Part shown: positions 36,906 through 44,204 of the stretch, one piece after another
How positions within the stretch are numbered: position 1 is the first letter of the stretch
How the letters are laid out: each line of letters starts with the position of its first letter
DNA from: CALMEH01 sp031409875
Lineage (GTDB): Bacteria > Acidobacteriota > Blastocatellia > Pyrinomonadales > Pyrinomonadaceae
Reading direction: 5' to 3'
Length of the DNA: 64,000 bases
Assembly: GCA_031409875.1 (NCBI GenBank)
Contig: JANNYB010000062.1
Coordinates: forward strand, 24,177-88,176
The notes under the pieces: generated by a model
Seen by the model: only the letters and a program-made list of their open reading frames with translations
Database searches by the model: none
What the model was told of the DNA's origin: nothing
Made by a program: the position numbers and the translations under genes

Positions 36906-37538
36906 ATGAAAAAATTATTACTGATTACAGCATTTATATTTTTAGTTTCATTCAACAATATTTCAGCCCAAACAGCCGCCGGCGCAAAGGGCAAAAACGG
37001 TGCGGTTCAGTCGAAAAATTTGAAATTTGAAGGTTTTACAATCGAACCGAACGGACAATATATCAACGAAACTGAGTTTGTCAATAAAATTCAAAGCGCG
37101 ATTCTTTTGTTGAAGGAAAAATCGCCCGACGAATTTGCAATAATGCAAACATACATCGGCAAAATCCGTTCGACACGGGCAAGCGGCGCAAATTACAACG
37201 AAGATATTATGACCATCGAAATCGCCAAACGCACGTTCGATGCGTCGCTCGAATGGTTGGCGAGCGTCTTAATTCACGAAACGCACCACATCAAAAAATA
37301 CAAAGACACCGGCAAAAAATACGGCAACGCGCATCTGATGTCTGACAAAAAAGCTGCATTTAAAGTAATGGTTGATGAAGAAATGGAATGCAACAAAATT
37401 CAACTCGTCGCGCTGATTAATATCGGCGGCGCACAATACGAAATTGATCACTTAAAAGCGCAAAAAGGCGATCATTTCGACATAGACAAAGACGGCGATT
37501 ATGATTCCGACGACTACGGTATGCGAGATTGGGATTGA
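36906..37538 (+). CDS. secreted protein with HETHH metal site
   Basis: 210 aa, signal peptide 1-21 (ending ISAQT). LIHETHHIKKYKDTG near 121-134 looks like a zincin HExxH site, and a later acidic segment VDEEMECN could supply a third ligand. The end DIDKDGDYDSDDYG resembles a calcium-binding EF loop. Probably an exported metallopeptidase-like protein, but the short size is unusual. Confidence 0.65.
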   Translation: MKKLLLITAFIFLVSFNNISAQTAAGAKGKNGAVQSKNLKFEGFTIEPNGQYINETEFVNKIQSAILLLKEKSPDEFAIMQTYIGKIRSTRASGANYNEDIMTIEIAKRTFDASLEWLASVLIHETHHIKKYKDTGKKYGNAHLMSDKKAAFKVMVDEEMECNKIQLVALINIGGAQYEIDHLKAQKGDHFDIDKDGDYDSDDYGMRDWD

Positions 37539-37540
37539 TT

Positions 37541-37648
37541 TGTCAGAACCGCCTGCGGTAGCGGGCGGTTTAACTCAATGACTTTAAGTTTTAATTCAAT
37601 ATTCAAATGTTGATCTTCAACCGCCCGCTACCGCAGGCGGTTCTGACA
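37541..37648. repeat. inverted repeat element, AACCGCCTGCGGTAGCGG family, copy 2
   Basis: Ends TGTCAGAACCGCCTGCGGTA and TACCGCAGGCGGTTCTGACA are perfect inverses over 28 bp. Copy 1 (4620-4713) has the same ends with three changes. Lies between two genes and touches neither. Confidence 0.88.
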
Positions 37649-37650
37649 TT

Positions 37651-38073
37651 TTAAGCAAAAAAGTCTTCCGCCGAAATGATTTTCAGTTCCGTCATTTCAC
37701 GTTTGATTATCTGAAAATCGTCAACGTCATCGGTTACGATAAACGAATCTTTTTGCTTCACGGAAAGCCGTGCGATAAGCGCGTCGGTTCGCAAGGTTAC
37801 GAGCTTTGTTTGCGGCGCGACTTTGTTGATATACATTCGGCGAATTGCTTTAGCAGTTTCCCAAATATCGTTTTCGGTTGGCGACAAAATTCGGTTGGAT
37901 TTCTTCAATTTTTCGCGCCAAGTCGAATAGAGTTTCAATTCGTCCTGACTGATTGAAGTTGCGACCAATTCAAGAAAAACAAGCGAAACAAAGTAGTTGA
38001 TTTTGAAATATTTTTCAATCTTATCTCGATGTTTGATAATCGAGCTAGTGTCGAAAATCGGGTGGATAACCAT
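37651..38073 (-). CDS. PIN-domain ribonuclease toxin
   Basis: 140 aa. IFDTSSIIKHRD gives the first PIN aspartate, FLELVATS the Glu, RTDALIARLSVKQ the middle Asp, and FIVTDDVDDFQII the last acidic cluster. PIN toxins (VapC-like) cut RNA, often tRNA. The small gene upstream (38045-38239) overlaps it by 29 bp and is the likely antitoxin. Confidence 0.72.
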   Translation of the reverse strand: MVIHPIFDTSSIIKHRDKIEKYFKINYFVSLVFLELVATSISQDELKLYSTWREKLKKSNRILSPTENDIWETAKAIRRMYINKVAPQTKLVTLRTDALIARLSVKQKDSFIVTDDVDDFQIIKREMTELKIISAEDFFA

Positions 38074-38239
38074 ATTTTTTTATTCTCTCATCCAAAGCCT
38101 TCATCGCTGCTTGCGTCGCTTCCAACAATTCTTTTTCCTGTTTAGTTAATTTCTTCGGCGTAGGAAACATTTTCAAAAGTTCTTTGCCCGTCGGAATTTT
38201 TTCCTCAAGATTTATTCCGTTTCCATTTTTCTTAGACAT
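38045..38239 (-). CDS. candidate antitoxin for the PIN protein
   Basis: 64 aa, with a coiled-coil-like helix LTKQEKELLEATQAAMKALDERIKK and a loose C-terminal tail (YGYPPDFRH) typical of antitoxin binding segments. No DNA-binding domain is obvious. GGTGAGA ribosome site upstream. Confidence 0.6.
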   Translation of the reverse strand: MSKKNGNGINLEEKIPTGKELLKMFPTPKKLTKQEKELLEATQAAMKALDERIKKYGYPPDFRH

Positions 38240-38293
38240 AATCTCACCTCACATTTAATTTAACATAATTGAGTTTCTATTTCGAGATTATTT

Positions 38294-38369
38294 TGGAGCA
38301 TCGTAGCGGATTTGAACCGCTGTCTTCGACATGGCAAGCCGAAATCTTAAACCGCTGGACTAACGATGC
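38294..38369 (-). tRNA. tRNA-Gly(GCC)
   Basis: Acceptor GCATCGT/ACGATGC is perfect, discriminator U, CCA encoded. Anticodon loop TTGCCAT. Regular cloverleaf with AGCGGTTCAAATCCGCT as T arm. It precedes the RtcB/Ro60 block and lies directly downstream of the 382-aa gene. Confidence 0.92.
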
Positions 38370-38374
38370 GTTGG

Positions 38375-39523
38375 TTATTTCCATTTTGAGTTGTTCCACA
38401 AACTACGATGCGCGTCATCAACAGAAGAAGCAAGCATTCGGTGAGAAGTGATTGGATTTCCAATTAACATATCTGCATTTAGTGGTTCAGCAGTTTGGTC
38501 ATAGCCTAAAAATTTACAAGGTCTAATTTTGTCGTCCCATTGAATTTGAGGTTGTTCAAGCAATGAAGGGGTATTTCGACGTTCTTTCCAAATTTCTAAT
38601 AATTTTTCACATAAATTTTCATTTAAATTACGAACACTGTTAAAAATCCCTGTTAGAGTAATTTCAGCATCTTCATTTAGTTGTATTTCTTTTCCTTTAA
38701 TCATTGCTTCGGCATTTGACCTATCGGGATATTTTGCTAAATGAGTTGTTGCTTTTGCTCTCGGAATCCAATTTCCTTTTGAATCATAAATTGGATTTTC
38801 ACGAGGTATAATTTGGTGAAATGTAGTTCTTCTTCCGCGATGCACATACATATTTCTATATTGGTCAGCCCACTCTAACCAATCTTCTGTTCCTACTGAT
38901 TTTTTTACGCTTTCAAATAAGTCTTTAAAGTTTAGCTGTATTTGAGAACCTTTATCTCCCAAGGATTGAATTTTATTTAATGCTTTTTCCGCTTTGGTAA
39001 TATCACTTCGACGCAAGGAAGTTGGCAAAGCTAACACTCCAACTATAGTAGCTCCAAGACAATCTAAAGAAGAACCGATTGCACGGAAGAAACCACAAAT
39101 GTGCATTCCTTCTAATTTGTTTAACAAATCATCTTGTGCATTTTTTGAAGGTGGCATTTTGATTTGAAGTTCACCAAATTTATTTCTGAAAATTACGTCA
39201 GCAATTTTGTCATCATTTCTTTCTCTTGCATCAATCCATTCTAAGAAGTGCAATTTCGCTTCCACTAAATTATCTTCAATTCCATTTACGCATTGATACA
39301 AATAATCGCTGATTAAAATTCGTTCTTGAGTTGGTAAAGTTGTCCACCAACCAACTCCAAATAAATTTACATCTAAATCATTAAAAATCTCTTCTACTAA
39401 TTTTCCAGCACTTGGAACATCTGCACCAATGGCTGATTCAAATCTACGGTCAAACAAGCCTTTACGCTCATTATTGTAAGGTTGTTTTAGGTTGTTAAAG
39501 TCTCCATTTTTCATAATTTTCAT
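38375..39523 (-). CDS. hypothetical protein, 382 aa
   Basis: I do not recognise it. Cytoplasmic, no low-complexity parts; AT-rich codon use compared with neighbours, suggesting recent arrival. Motifs that may matter: WADQYRNMYVHRGRRTTF (an R-x5-H pattern, YRNMYVHR, resembling HEPN-type RNases) and a segment FFRAIGSSLDCLGATI common in large HEPN-type proteins. Ends beside tRNA-Gly and is separated from rtcB by about 50 bp on the same strand. Confidence 0.6.
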   Translation of the reverse strand: MKIMKNGDFNNLKQPYNNERKGLFDRRFESAIGADVPSAGKLVEEIFNDLDVNLFGVGWWTTLPTQERILISDYLYQCVNGIEDNLVEAKLHFLEWIDARERNDDKIADVIFRNKFGELQIKMPPSKNAQDDLLNKLEGMHICGFFRAIGSSLDCLGATIVGVLALPTSLRRSDITKAEKALNKIQSLGDKGSQIQLNFKDLFESVKKSVGTEDWLEWADQYRNMYVHRGRRTTFHQIIPRENPIYDSKGNWIPRAKATTHLAKYPDRSNAEAMIKGKEIQLNEDAEITLTGIFNSVRNLNENLCEKLLEIWKERRNTPSLLEQPQIQWDDKIRPCKFLGYDQTAEPLNADMLIGNPITSHRMLASSVDDAHRSLWNNSKWK

Positions 39524-39575
39524 ACCTCTAAAATTTGGAATAATGAGTGATTTTAATTATCACTCATTATTCCAT

Positions 39576-40754
39576 TTACCCTTTCACACAAACGACTTGC
39601 TTCAATTCCGCGACGATTTCGACCAGATCGGATTGGTTACGCATCACCTCTTCGATGTTTTTGTATGCGCCGGGAATTTCGTCAATTACGCCGGAGTCTT
39701 TGCGGCATTCGACTCCTTTGGTCATACGCTCCAAATCCTCGCGGGTGAAGCGTTTTTTTGCCGCCGTGCGCGACATTTTGCGACCTGCGCCGTGTGAGCA
39801 GGAATTATACGACTGCGGATTTCCTAAACCTTTGATGATAAACGATTTCGCGCCCATCGAGCCGGGAATAATTCCGTAGCGACCTGCTTCGGCGTTGATT
39901 GCGCCTTTGCGCGTGATGAAGACTTTTTCGCCGAAATGCACTTCTTCGGCAACGTAATTGTGATGACAATTGACCGCGATTTCTGGGCGAAACTCTTTTT
40001 GTTTATTAAACATTCGGTTGAATGATTTCAAAAGTCGTTTCATCATCACTTCGCGGTTCATCAACGCATAACTTTGCGCCCAACCCAAATCGCGCCAATA
40101 ATCTTGAAACTCTTTAGTTCCTTGAATAAAGTAAGCAAGATTCGGATCGGGAAGTTCGTTCAAACGATGCAAAGTCTTCGCCGTCGCAATATGACGCTCG
40201 GCGATTTCCTTTCCGATATTACGAGAACCGGAATGAAGCATCAGCCAAACATTGTCTTCGGTATCAAGGCAAACTTCTAGAAAATGATTTCCTCCGCCGA
40301 GCGTTCCGAGTTGTTTCATCGCTTTAACTTTGCGATCTTGAATGCCTTTGTGTAAATCCTCAAAAGTTTCCCAACCTTTCCAACGCGAACCGTGCCAATC
40401 GGATTCTTTATGCGCGTTAAATCCGACCGGAATGGCGCGTTCGATTTCGTGGCGAAGTTCTTTCAATTTACCGTCAAGAATGGAACTTTTAAAAGGCGTT
40501 TTAACCGCCATCATTCCGCAACCAATATCAACTCCGACAGTTGCCGGAATTACTGCGTCTTTAGTTGCGACGACCGAACCGACCATTGAGCCGATTCCGA
40601 GATGTGCGTCCGGCATCAGCGCGACGTGCTTGAAAATACACGGCAAACGCGACACATTACGCAACATATTTTGTTCATCAAGCGACAAATCGTGATGCAC
40701 CCAAGCGAGAACATCGGCTTTTGCGCCCGAAATATTTAGTTTGTTATATGGCAT
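39576..40754 (-). CDS. rtcB: RNA-splicing ligase RtcB
   Basis: 392 aa from MPYNKLNISG, preceded by AAGGAG. RtcB joins 2',3'-cyclic phosphate to 5'-OH RNA ends using GTP and Mn2+. Visible: LMPDAHLGIGSMVGSVVAT, VGVDIGCGMMAVKT with metal Cys79, metal His residues in HSGSRNIGK and CHHNYV, and the guanylylated His in NSCSHGAGRKMSRTAA. Length agrees with the family (about 400). It lies in the same block as the Ro60 homologue and the Y RNA genes, as in rsr-Y RNA-rtcBA loci of other bacteria; no rtcA or archease gene is here. Confidence 0.95.
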   Translation of the reverse strand: MPYNKLNISGAKADVLAWVHHDLSLDEQNMLRNVSRLPCIFKHVALMPDAHLGIGSMVGSVVATKDAVIPATVGVDIGCGMMAVKTPFKSSILDGKLKELRHEIERAIPVGFNAHKESDWHGSRWKGWETFEDLHKGIQDRKVKAMKQLGTLGGGNHFLEVCLDTEDNVWLMLHSGSRNIGKEIAERHIATAKTLHRLNELPDPNLAYFIQGTKEFQDYWRDLGWAQSYALMNREVMMKRLLKSFNRMFNKQKEFRPEIAVNCHHNYVAEEVHFGEKVFITRKGAINAEAGRYGIIPGSMGAKSFIIKGLGNPQSYNSCSHGAGRKMSRTAAKKRFTREDLERMTKGVECRKDSGVIDEIPGAYKNIEEVMRNQSDLVEIVAELKQVVCVKG

Positions 40755-40764
40755 AATTTTCTCC

Positions 40765-41079
40765 TTAATTTTTTGATTCAACCCGTTTTATCCATTGCAA
40801 TTTGCCATCGGTGAAACGAGCGATATATTCAAACCATTCATAATCATTTTCTTCACGCGCTCCCTTTGAGGTGTAAAAACGAAGGTCGCCGTGAAAATCA
40901 ATCGTAATTTTCTTAACCGAAGCCTCATAATGTCGCTGCCGGTGCAGAATCAACTTTCCATTTTTGGTAATTGTGTAATCATCCAACAAGCATTCAAGGC
41001 TTTTTGTTTGAAATGAATCCGCTTGCACAATTTTATCAGGCAACGGATATTCACATCTAAGCGTATCGAACATTCCCAT
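40765..41079 (-). CDS. small conserved protein (MGMFDTLRCEYPLPD family)
   Basis: 104 aa. The N-terminus GMFDTLRCEYPLPDKI is a recurring start of small proteins of unknown function found in phages and bacteria. The rest is a beta-sheet-rich domain (KITIDFHGDLRFYTS, YEWFEYIARF). It sits between the Y RNA genes and rtcB, so it may belong to the RNA-repair unit. Confidence 0.65.
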   Translation of the reverse strand: MGMFDTLRCEYPLPDKIVQADSFQTKSLECLLDDYTITKNGKLILHRQRHYEASVKKITIDFHGDLRFYTSKGAREENDYEWFEYIARFTDGKLQWIKRVESKN

Positions 41080-41108
41080 AAAAATCTCCTTATTTTATAA
41101 ATGAAATA

Positions 41109-41235
41109 GGACGACAAGTTTTGAAGTGATACAAAAGTCGGATTCGAACCGACATCTTCGGCTGGCACCGACGCTTTACTCATTTAAGCTACTCCATCAG
41201 TTTGGTGTCGGATGTAATCACTGCGGCATTCGTCC
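41109..41235 (-). ncRNA. Y RNA with tRNA-like module (Y1)
   Basis: About 127 nt on the minus strand. Ends pair: 5' GGACGAAUGCCG with 3' CUUGUCGUCC, the layout of the Ro60-binding stem, then AGUGAU/AUCACU. The distal part holds a D-arm-like GGAGUAGCUUAAAUGAGUA, an anticodon-arm-like UCGG...CCGA and a T arm GUCGGUUCGAAUCCGAC in normal tRNA order, but without an acceptor stem. Lies beside rtcB and in the same block as rsr. Confidence 0.82.
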
Positions 41236-41243
41236 CGAAAAAA

Positions 41244-41308
41244 GGGCGACAAAAATTGAAATGACGTTTTGTTTGAAAGACAAGATGTAGTCATTTCGGC
41301 ATTCGCCC
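41244..41308 (-). ncRNA. short Y RNA, no tRNA module (Y2)
   Basis: 65 nt: 5' GGGCGAAUGCCG and 3' UUUUUGUCGCCC pair at the base, and GAAAUGAC/GUCAUUUC forms a perfect 8-bp upper stem. The top is a small hairpin loop (CUUGUCUUUCAAACAA). The simplest of the five copies. Confidence 0.82.
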
Positions 41309-41338
41309 GAAATTAAAAATTGTTTTGATTGTAAGTTT

Positions 41339-41432
41339 GGCGACAAAATTGTCGAGATTTCCGCCGCGTCTATTCTTACGAAGCGGGCGAGATTTGAACT
41401 CGCTAAACCATGTAATCCCGACAGCATTCGCC
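41339..41432 (-). ncRNA. Y RNA with T-arm module (Y3)
   Basis: 94 nt: 5' GGCGAAUGCUGUC with 3' CAAUUUUGUCGCC; 9-bp upper stem GUCGGGAUU/AAUCUCGAC. Distal part has the T arm GCGAGUUCAAAUCUCGC followed by CCGC...GCGG and no D arm, so it is a reduced tRNA mimic. Confidence 0.8.
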
Positions 41433-41443
41433 AAAAGCTGAAA

Positions 41444-41797
41444 TTATTGAATTTTGATGATATGGTTTTGAGTAATTTGAACGACTGAACTTTCGTTTAA
41501 TTCTTTGATAATTAACTCCAAATTTCTATCGAATAATTCGATCAACTGTGCATTTTTTATATTTCCCGTTTTAACGTGAAGCAGTTTGTAAGGCTCTTTT
41601 TTAGCGGTAAAACTTTCGTAAAAATCAGCATCTTTGGAGATTACGATTCTTGATTCGGCTATTGAAAACTGATTTATTTCGGCATCTGTGGTGTCGTTGC
41701 CGTTTGGCAATTCGCTGGTGTGAACAACATCAAAACCTTTTTCGCGCAGAGAATACGCCAAAGATTTGGGTAATTGTGCGTCAACAATAAACTTCAT
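41444..41797 (-). CDS. DUF5615 PIN-like toxin
   Basis: 117 aa. Begins MKFIVDAQLPKSLAYSLRE, the usual DUF5615 start with the first catalytic Asp, and has RIVISKDADFYE with the second acidic cluster. These PIN-like proteins pair with DUF433 antitoxins, as here: the upstream gene overlaps by 4 bp. Confidence 0.85.
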   Translation of the reverse strand: MKFIVDAQLPKSLAYSLREKGFDVVHTSELPNGNDTTDAEINQFSIAESRIVISKDADFYESFTAKKEPYKLLHVKTGNIKNAQLIELFDRNLELIIKELNESSVVQITQNHIIKIQ

Positions 41798-42033
41798 ATC
41801 GCAACGAGTTCCGTAACCGAACCGACATTAGCGAGCTTTGCCGCAAATAACAGACAAGCAAATAAATCTTCTTTTTCGAGGTCTTCATAATCTGCCAAAA
41901 TCTCTTCGTTGGTCATTCCCGAAGCCATCAATTCCAAAATATTTTCAACCAAATATCGTTTATTTCGGATAGTCGGCTTTCCGTGACAGATTTTAGGATT
42001 TATCGTAATTCGTTGTAAAAGTTGGTTTTCCAT
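41794..42033 (-). CDS. DUF433 antitoxin
   Basis: 79 aa from the ATG at 42033 (MENQLLQRITINPKICHGKP). The core PKICHGKPTIRNKRYLVENILELMASGMTNEEIL is the DUF433 helix-turn-helix family. Start chosen because the longer frame runs back into the next gene region. Confidence 0.87.
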   Translation of the reverse strand: MENQLLQRITINPKICHGKPTIRNKRYLVENILELMASGMTNEEILADYEDLEKEDLFACLLFAAKLANVGSVTELVAI

Positions 42034-42056
42034 AAGCAGAATTGTAACATTGACAT

Positions 42057-42506
42057 TTAAGCCGCTAGTTTTTGAATAGAAAATATTTCGAGAATAAGTT
42101 CTAATCCGTTTGGTTTGGGGCTGAGTTTTGAGTGTGGAAAAATACCTTGCAAATAACATAGAAATAATGAATTTAACCATTCATCATTAAAATCTAAAAA
42201 CAAAGATTTGCCAATTAGTTCAAAATCATCGGCAACATATGCGGCAAGTTCGGAATGTTGGGTGGCGGAAAAAGTTTTTTTGTAAGCAATTTCTCGAATT
42301 GAACTCAATTCAGCCAAATCATTATTACTTAACGATTTAAGTTTCTCTCGCAACTCAATTTCACGAAAAACACGAAGCCAATCATTTTCAAAATCTTCGC
42401 TATCACGACGGTCGAGCATTTCGTCAATTATTTCTTCATTTAAGTTTTTGAAAGAAAGTAAATGATTGGATTCTAAAAGTGTTTTTAATGATTTTAAGTT
42501 ACTCAT
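42057..42506 (-). CDS. hypothetical protein, possible immunity partner
   Basis: 149 aa, acidic and helical (NEEIIDEMLDRRDSEDFENDW), no known domain. Its start overlaps the end of the next upstream gene by 8 bp, so they are translated together. Small acidic protein after a basic, His-rich one is the usual toxin-immunity order. Confidence 0.5.
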   Translation of the reverse strand: MSNLKSLKTLLESNHLLSFKNLNEEIIDEMLDRRDSEDFENDWLRVFREIELREKLKSLSNNDLAELSSIREIAYKKTFSATQHSELAAYVADDFELIGKSLFLDFNDEWLNSLFLCYLQGIFPHSKLSPKPNGLELILEIFSIQKLAA

Positions 42507-42915
42507 CTTGATTCTCCGTTTCCAATAATCCTTGCTCTTTGAGCCAAATTTCGATTAAATCAACCGCTTGTTTTGGCGTAACATTTTCGCCAAGATTATG
42601 CGTTCCGTTAGGCGATTTTACATCAACTAAAATATCGTCTAAATCTTGATATGCCAAACGATATGCTTCAAAAAGTTCTTCATCCGTTCCGTTAAAATCG
42701 CCTTGTCGTGGTCCGATAAATTCTCTTTCGGCTTCGTGCAAACGCCAATGCAAATGACCTAAATCATCGCCTTTCGGAAAAAGTGTCGGTCTCGTTTTAT
42801 CGGTTCGACTAACTTCAAACGATCTGCCTTTCGATTTTCTGACCGAAGGAAGGTGATGCCCCGAATCGCCCAATAACAAACGCTTAACTGTTGATTCGGA
42901 AACATCTTCGCTCAT
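42499..42915 (-). CDS. hypothetical protein, possible nuclease toxin
   Basis: 138 aa. A block of HHLPSVRKSKGRSFEVSR, then PKGDDLGHLHWRLHEAERE followed by PRQGDFNGTDEELFEAYR resembles C-terminal nuclease domains of polymorphic toxins, with His and Glu in helices (HLHWRLHEAERE). No secretion domain is attached. This is a weak assignment. Confidence 0.45.
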   Translation of the reverse strand: MSEDVSESTVKRLLLGDSGHHLPSVRKSKGRSFEVSRTDKTRPTLFPKGDDLGHLHWRLHEAEREFIGPRQGDFNGTDEELFEAYRLAYQDLDDILVDVKSPNGTHNLGENVTPKQAVDLIEIWLKEQGLLETENQDE

Positions 42916-43079
42916 TATTGAGATTTTAACATAGTTTCATTAACAGTTTCATCTACAAATAAATCAAGCGAATTTACGACGAAGTTTTTGATGTAAGTTA
43001 TTCCGTTCATAAGAGTTTGTCCACGAAGTTTCACGAAAGAAACACGAAGTAACAAGTTTGGTTGGCGGGTTTAGCAATT

Positions 43080-44147
43080 TTATTCATTTATTGTTACGGG
43101 ATATGTTTTTACAAATCCAAAACGAATAATAGGAAAATTATTTGTTTCGCCAAACCAATTTAGAAGTTCCTGACAAATTTGTATTGCTAACACCGAATCT
43201 TGATAGCATTCTTGGAATATGTCGTTCTTTCCTTCATTGTCTATTGGTTCGCCAAGATGAGCAATTTTATTTCTTGTTCGATATAGTTTTGACGCTTTTT
43301 CAAACAGTTTTGGATTTTCAATTCGTAAGGACTTACCAGTTAAGTATAAAGATAATTCGTGTAATAATTCATTGAATTTACATTTTGCACGAATAAAAGA
43401 ATAAATAGGGTCTTTAACAACCTTTTTTGACTTGTTGACAGTTATGTTAATTAATCTTAGTGAAGAATCTAAATTCGTTAGTTTTGACTCAAAGACAGAA
43501 TCTAGTTTGGTAGTTGCTATTGTTTCCATTGCAATTGCTGAATATAACAATGCTCTTTTGAAGTCATCGGTTTTGATTGCTTGAATTGCATCAACAATAA
43601 GTTTTTCATAGATTGGAAATTTCGGATTGATGGTATTTTTGTCCGTTTCAACTAACTGTTCCCAGATTACTGAAGTTTGCCATATAAAGTTATCTAAAAA
43701 TGATTCAAATTTATTATTGATTATTGGATAGTTAATTGAAGGCAATCCTTCTTCAAATTCTTCCATATATGCAGAAGTAATACTTGTTGGAATAGAAACT
43801 TGTCTGCTAACTATTCTCATCGCAGAAATAAATTTCGTGGCAAACATCATAATAGCTGTAGTAATGTTTCTTTGGTTTTCTGGTAGTTTGTGAAAATCAT
43901 CAATAGGAAATTCTGACAAATCAAAATCTGTTTTTTCAGTTCCCCAAATAAGTCCGTTCGTCGTTAAAATGAGATTATTTTCATTTGAGGAGAAAAAATT
44001 GGTTTCAATAGTCTTAGATATTTTAGAATAAATTAACGGGTTTACAATAAAAACGCCAGGAAACGATTCTAAATAAAATTTGATTTCATTAGTTTCTCTT
44101 AATCGAAAGTAAATTCTACCATTTAGAGTTGTATTAAATAATTTCAT
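43080..44147 (-). CDS. HEPN-like hypothetical protein
   Basis: 355 aa from the ATG at 44147 (KLFNTTLNGRIYFRLRET). The C-terminal half has LYRTRNKIAHLGEP, the R-x4-6-H motif of HEPN RNases (RNKIAH), and a long helical region AKCKFNELLHELSLYLTG. The N-terminal half is unknown. HEPN proteins cut RNA, often tRNA anticodon loops. It lies 58 bp after the Ro60 gene on the same strand. Confidence 0.62.
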   Translation of the reverse strand: MKLFNTTLNGRIYFRLRETNEIKFYLESFPGVFIVNPLIYSKISKTIETNFFSSNENNLILTTNGLIWGTEKTDFDLSEFPIDDFHKLPENQRNITTAIMMFATKFISAMRIVSRQVSIPTSITSAYMEEFEEGLPSINYPIINNKFESFLDNFIWQTSVIWEQLVETDKNTINPKFPIYEKLIVDAIQAIKTDDFKRALLYSAIAMETIATTKLDSVFESKLTNLDSSLRLINITVNKSKKVVKDPIYSFIRAKCKFNELLHELSLYLTGKSLRIENPKLFEKASKLYRTRNKIAHLGEPIDNEGKNDIFQECYQDSVLAIQICQELLNWFGETNNFPIIRFGFVKTYPVTINE

Positions 44148-44204
44148 AGCTTTTTTCTCATGTGTGGAGAACGACAAATTTATCATTCATCGTTCACCAT
44201 TATT

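Noticed and set aside
41160..41180. TGGCAC-like sigma-54 promoter element near the Y RNA genes (sigma-54 controls rtcBA in enterobacteria)
   Set aside because: It lies on the plus strand, inside the Y1 anticodon-like arm, and lacks the TTGC half at correct spacing.
42930..43079. Sixth Y RNA in the gap before the HEPN-like gene
   Set aside because: GACGAAGTTTTTGATG looks similar at first, but there is no CGAAUGC/UUGUCG pair on either strand.
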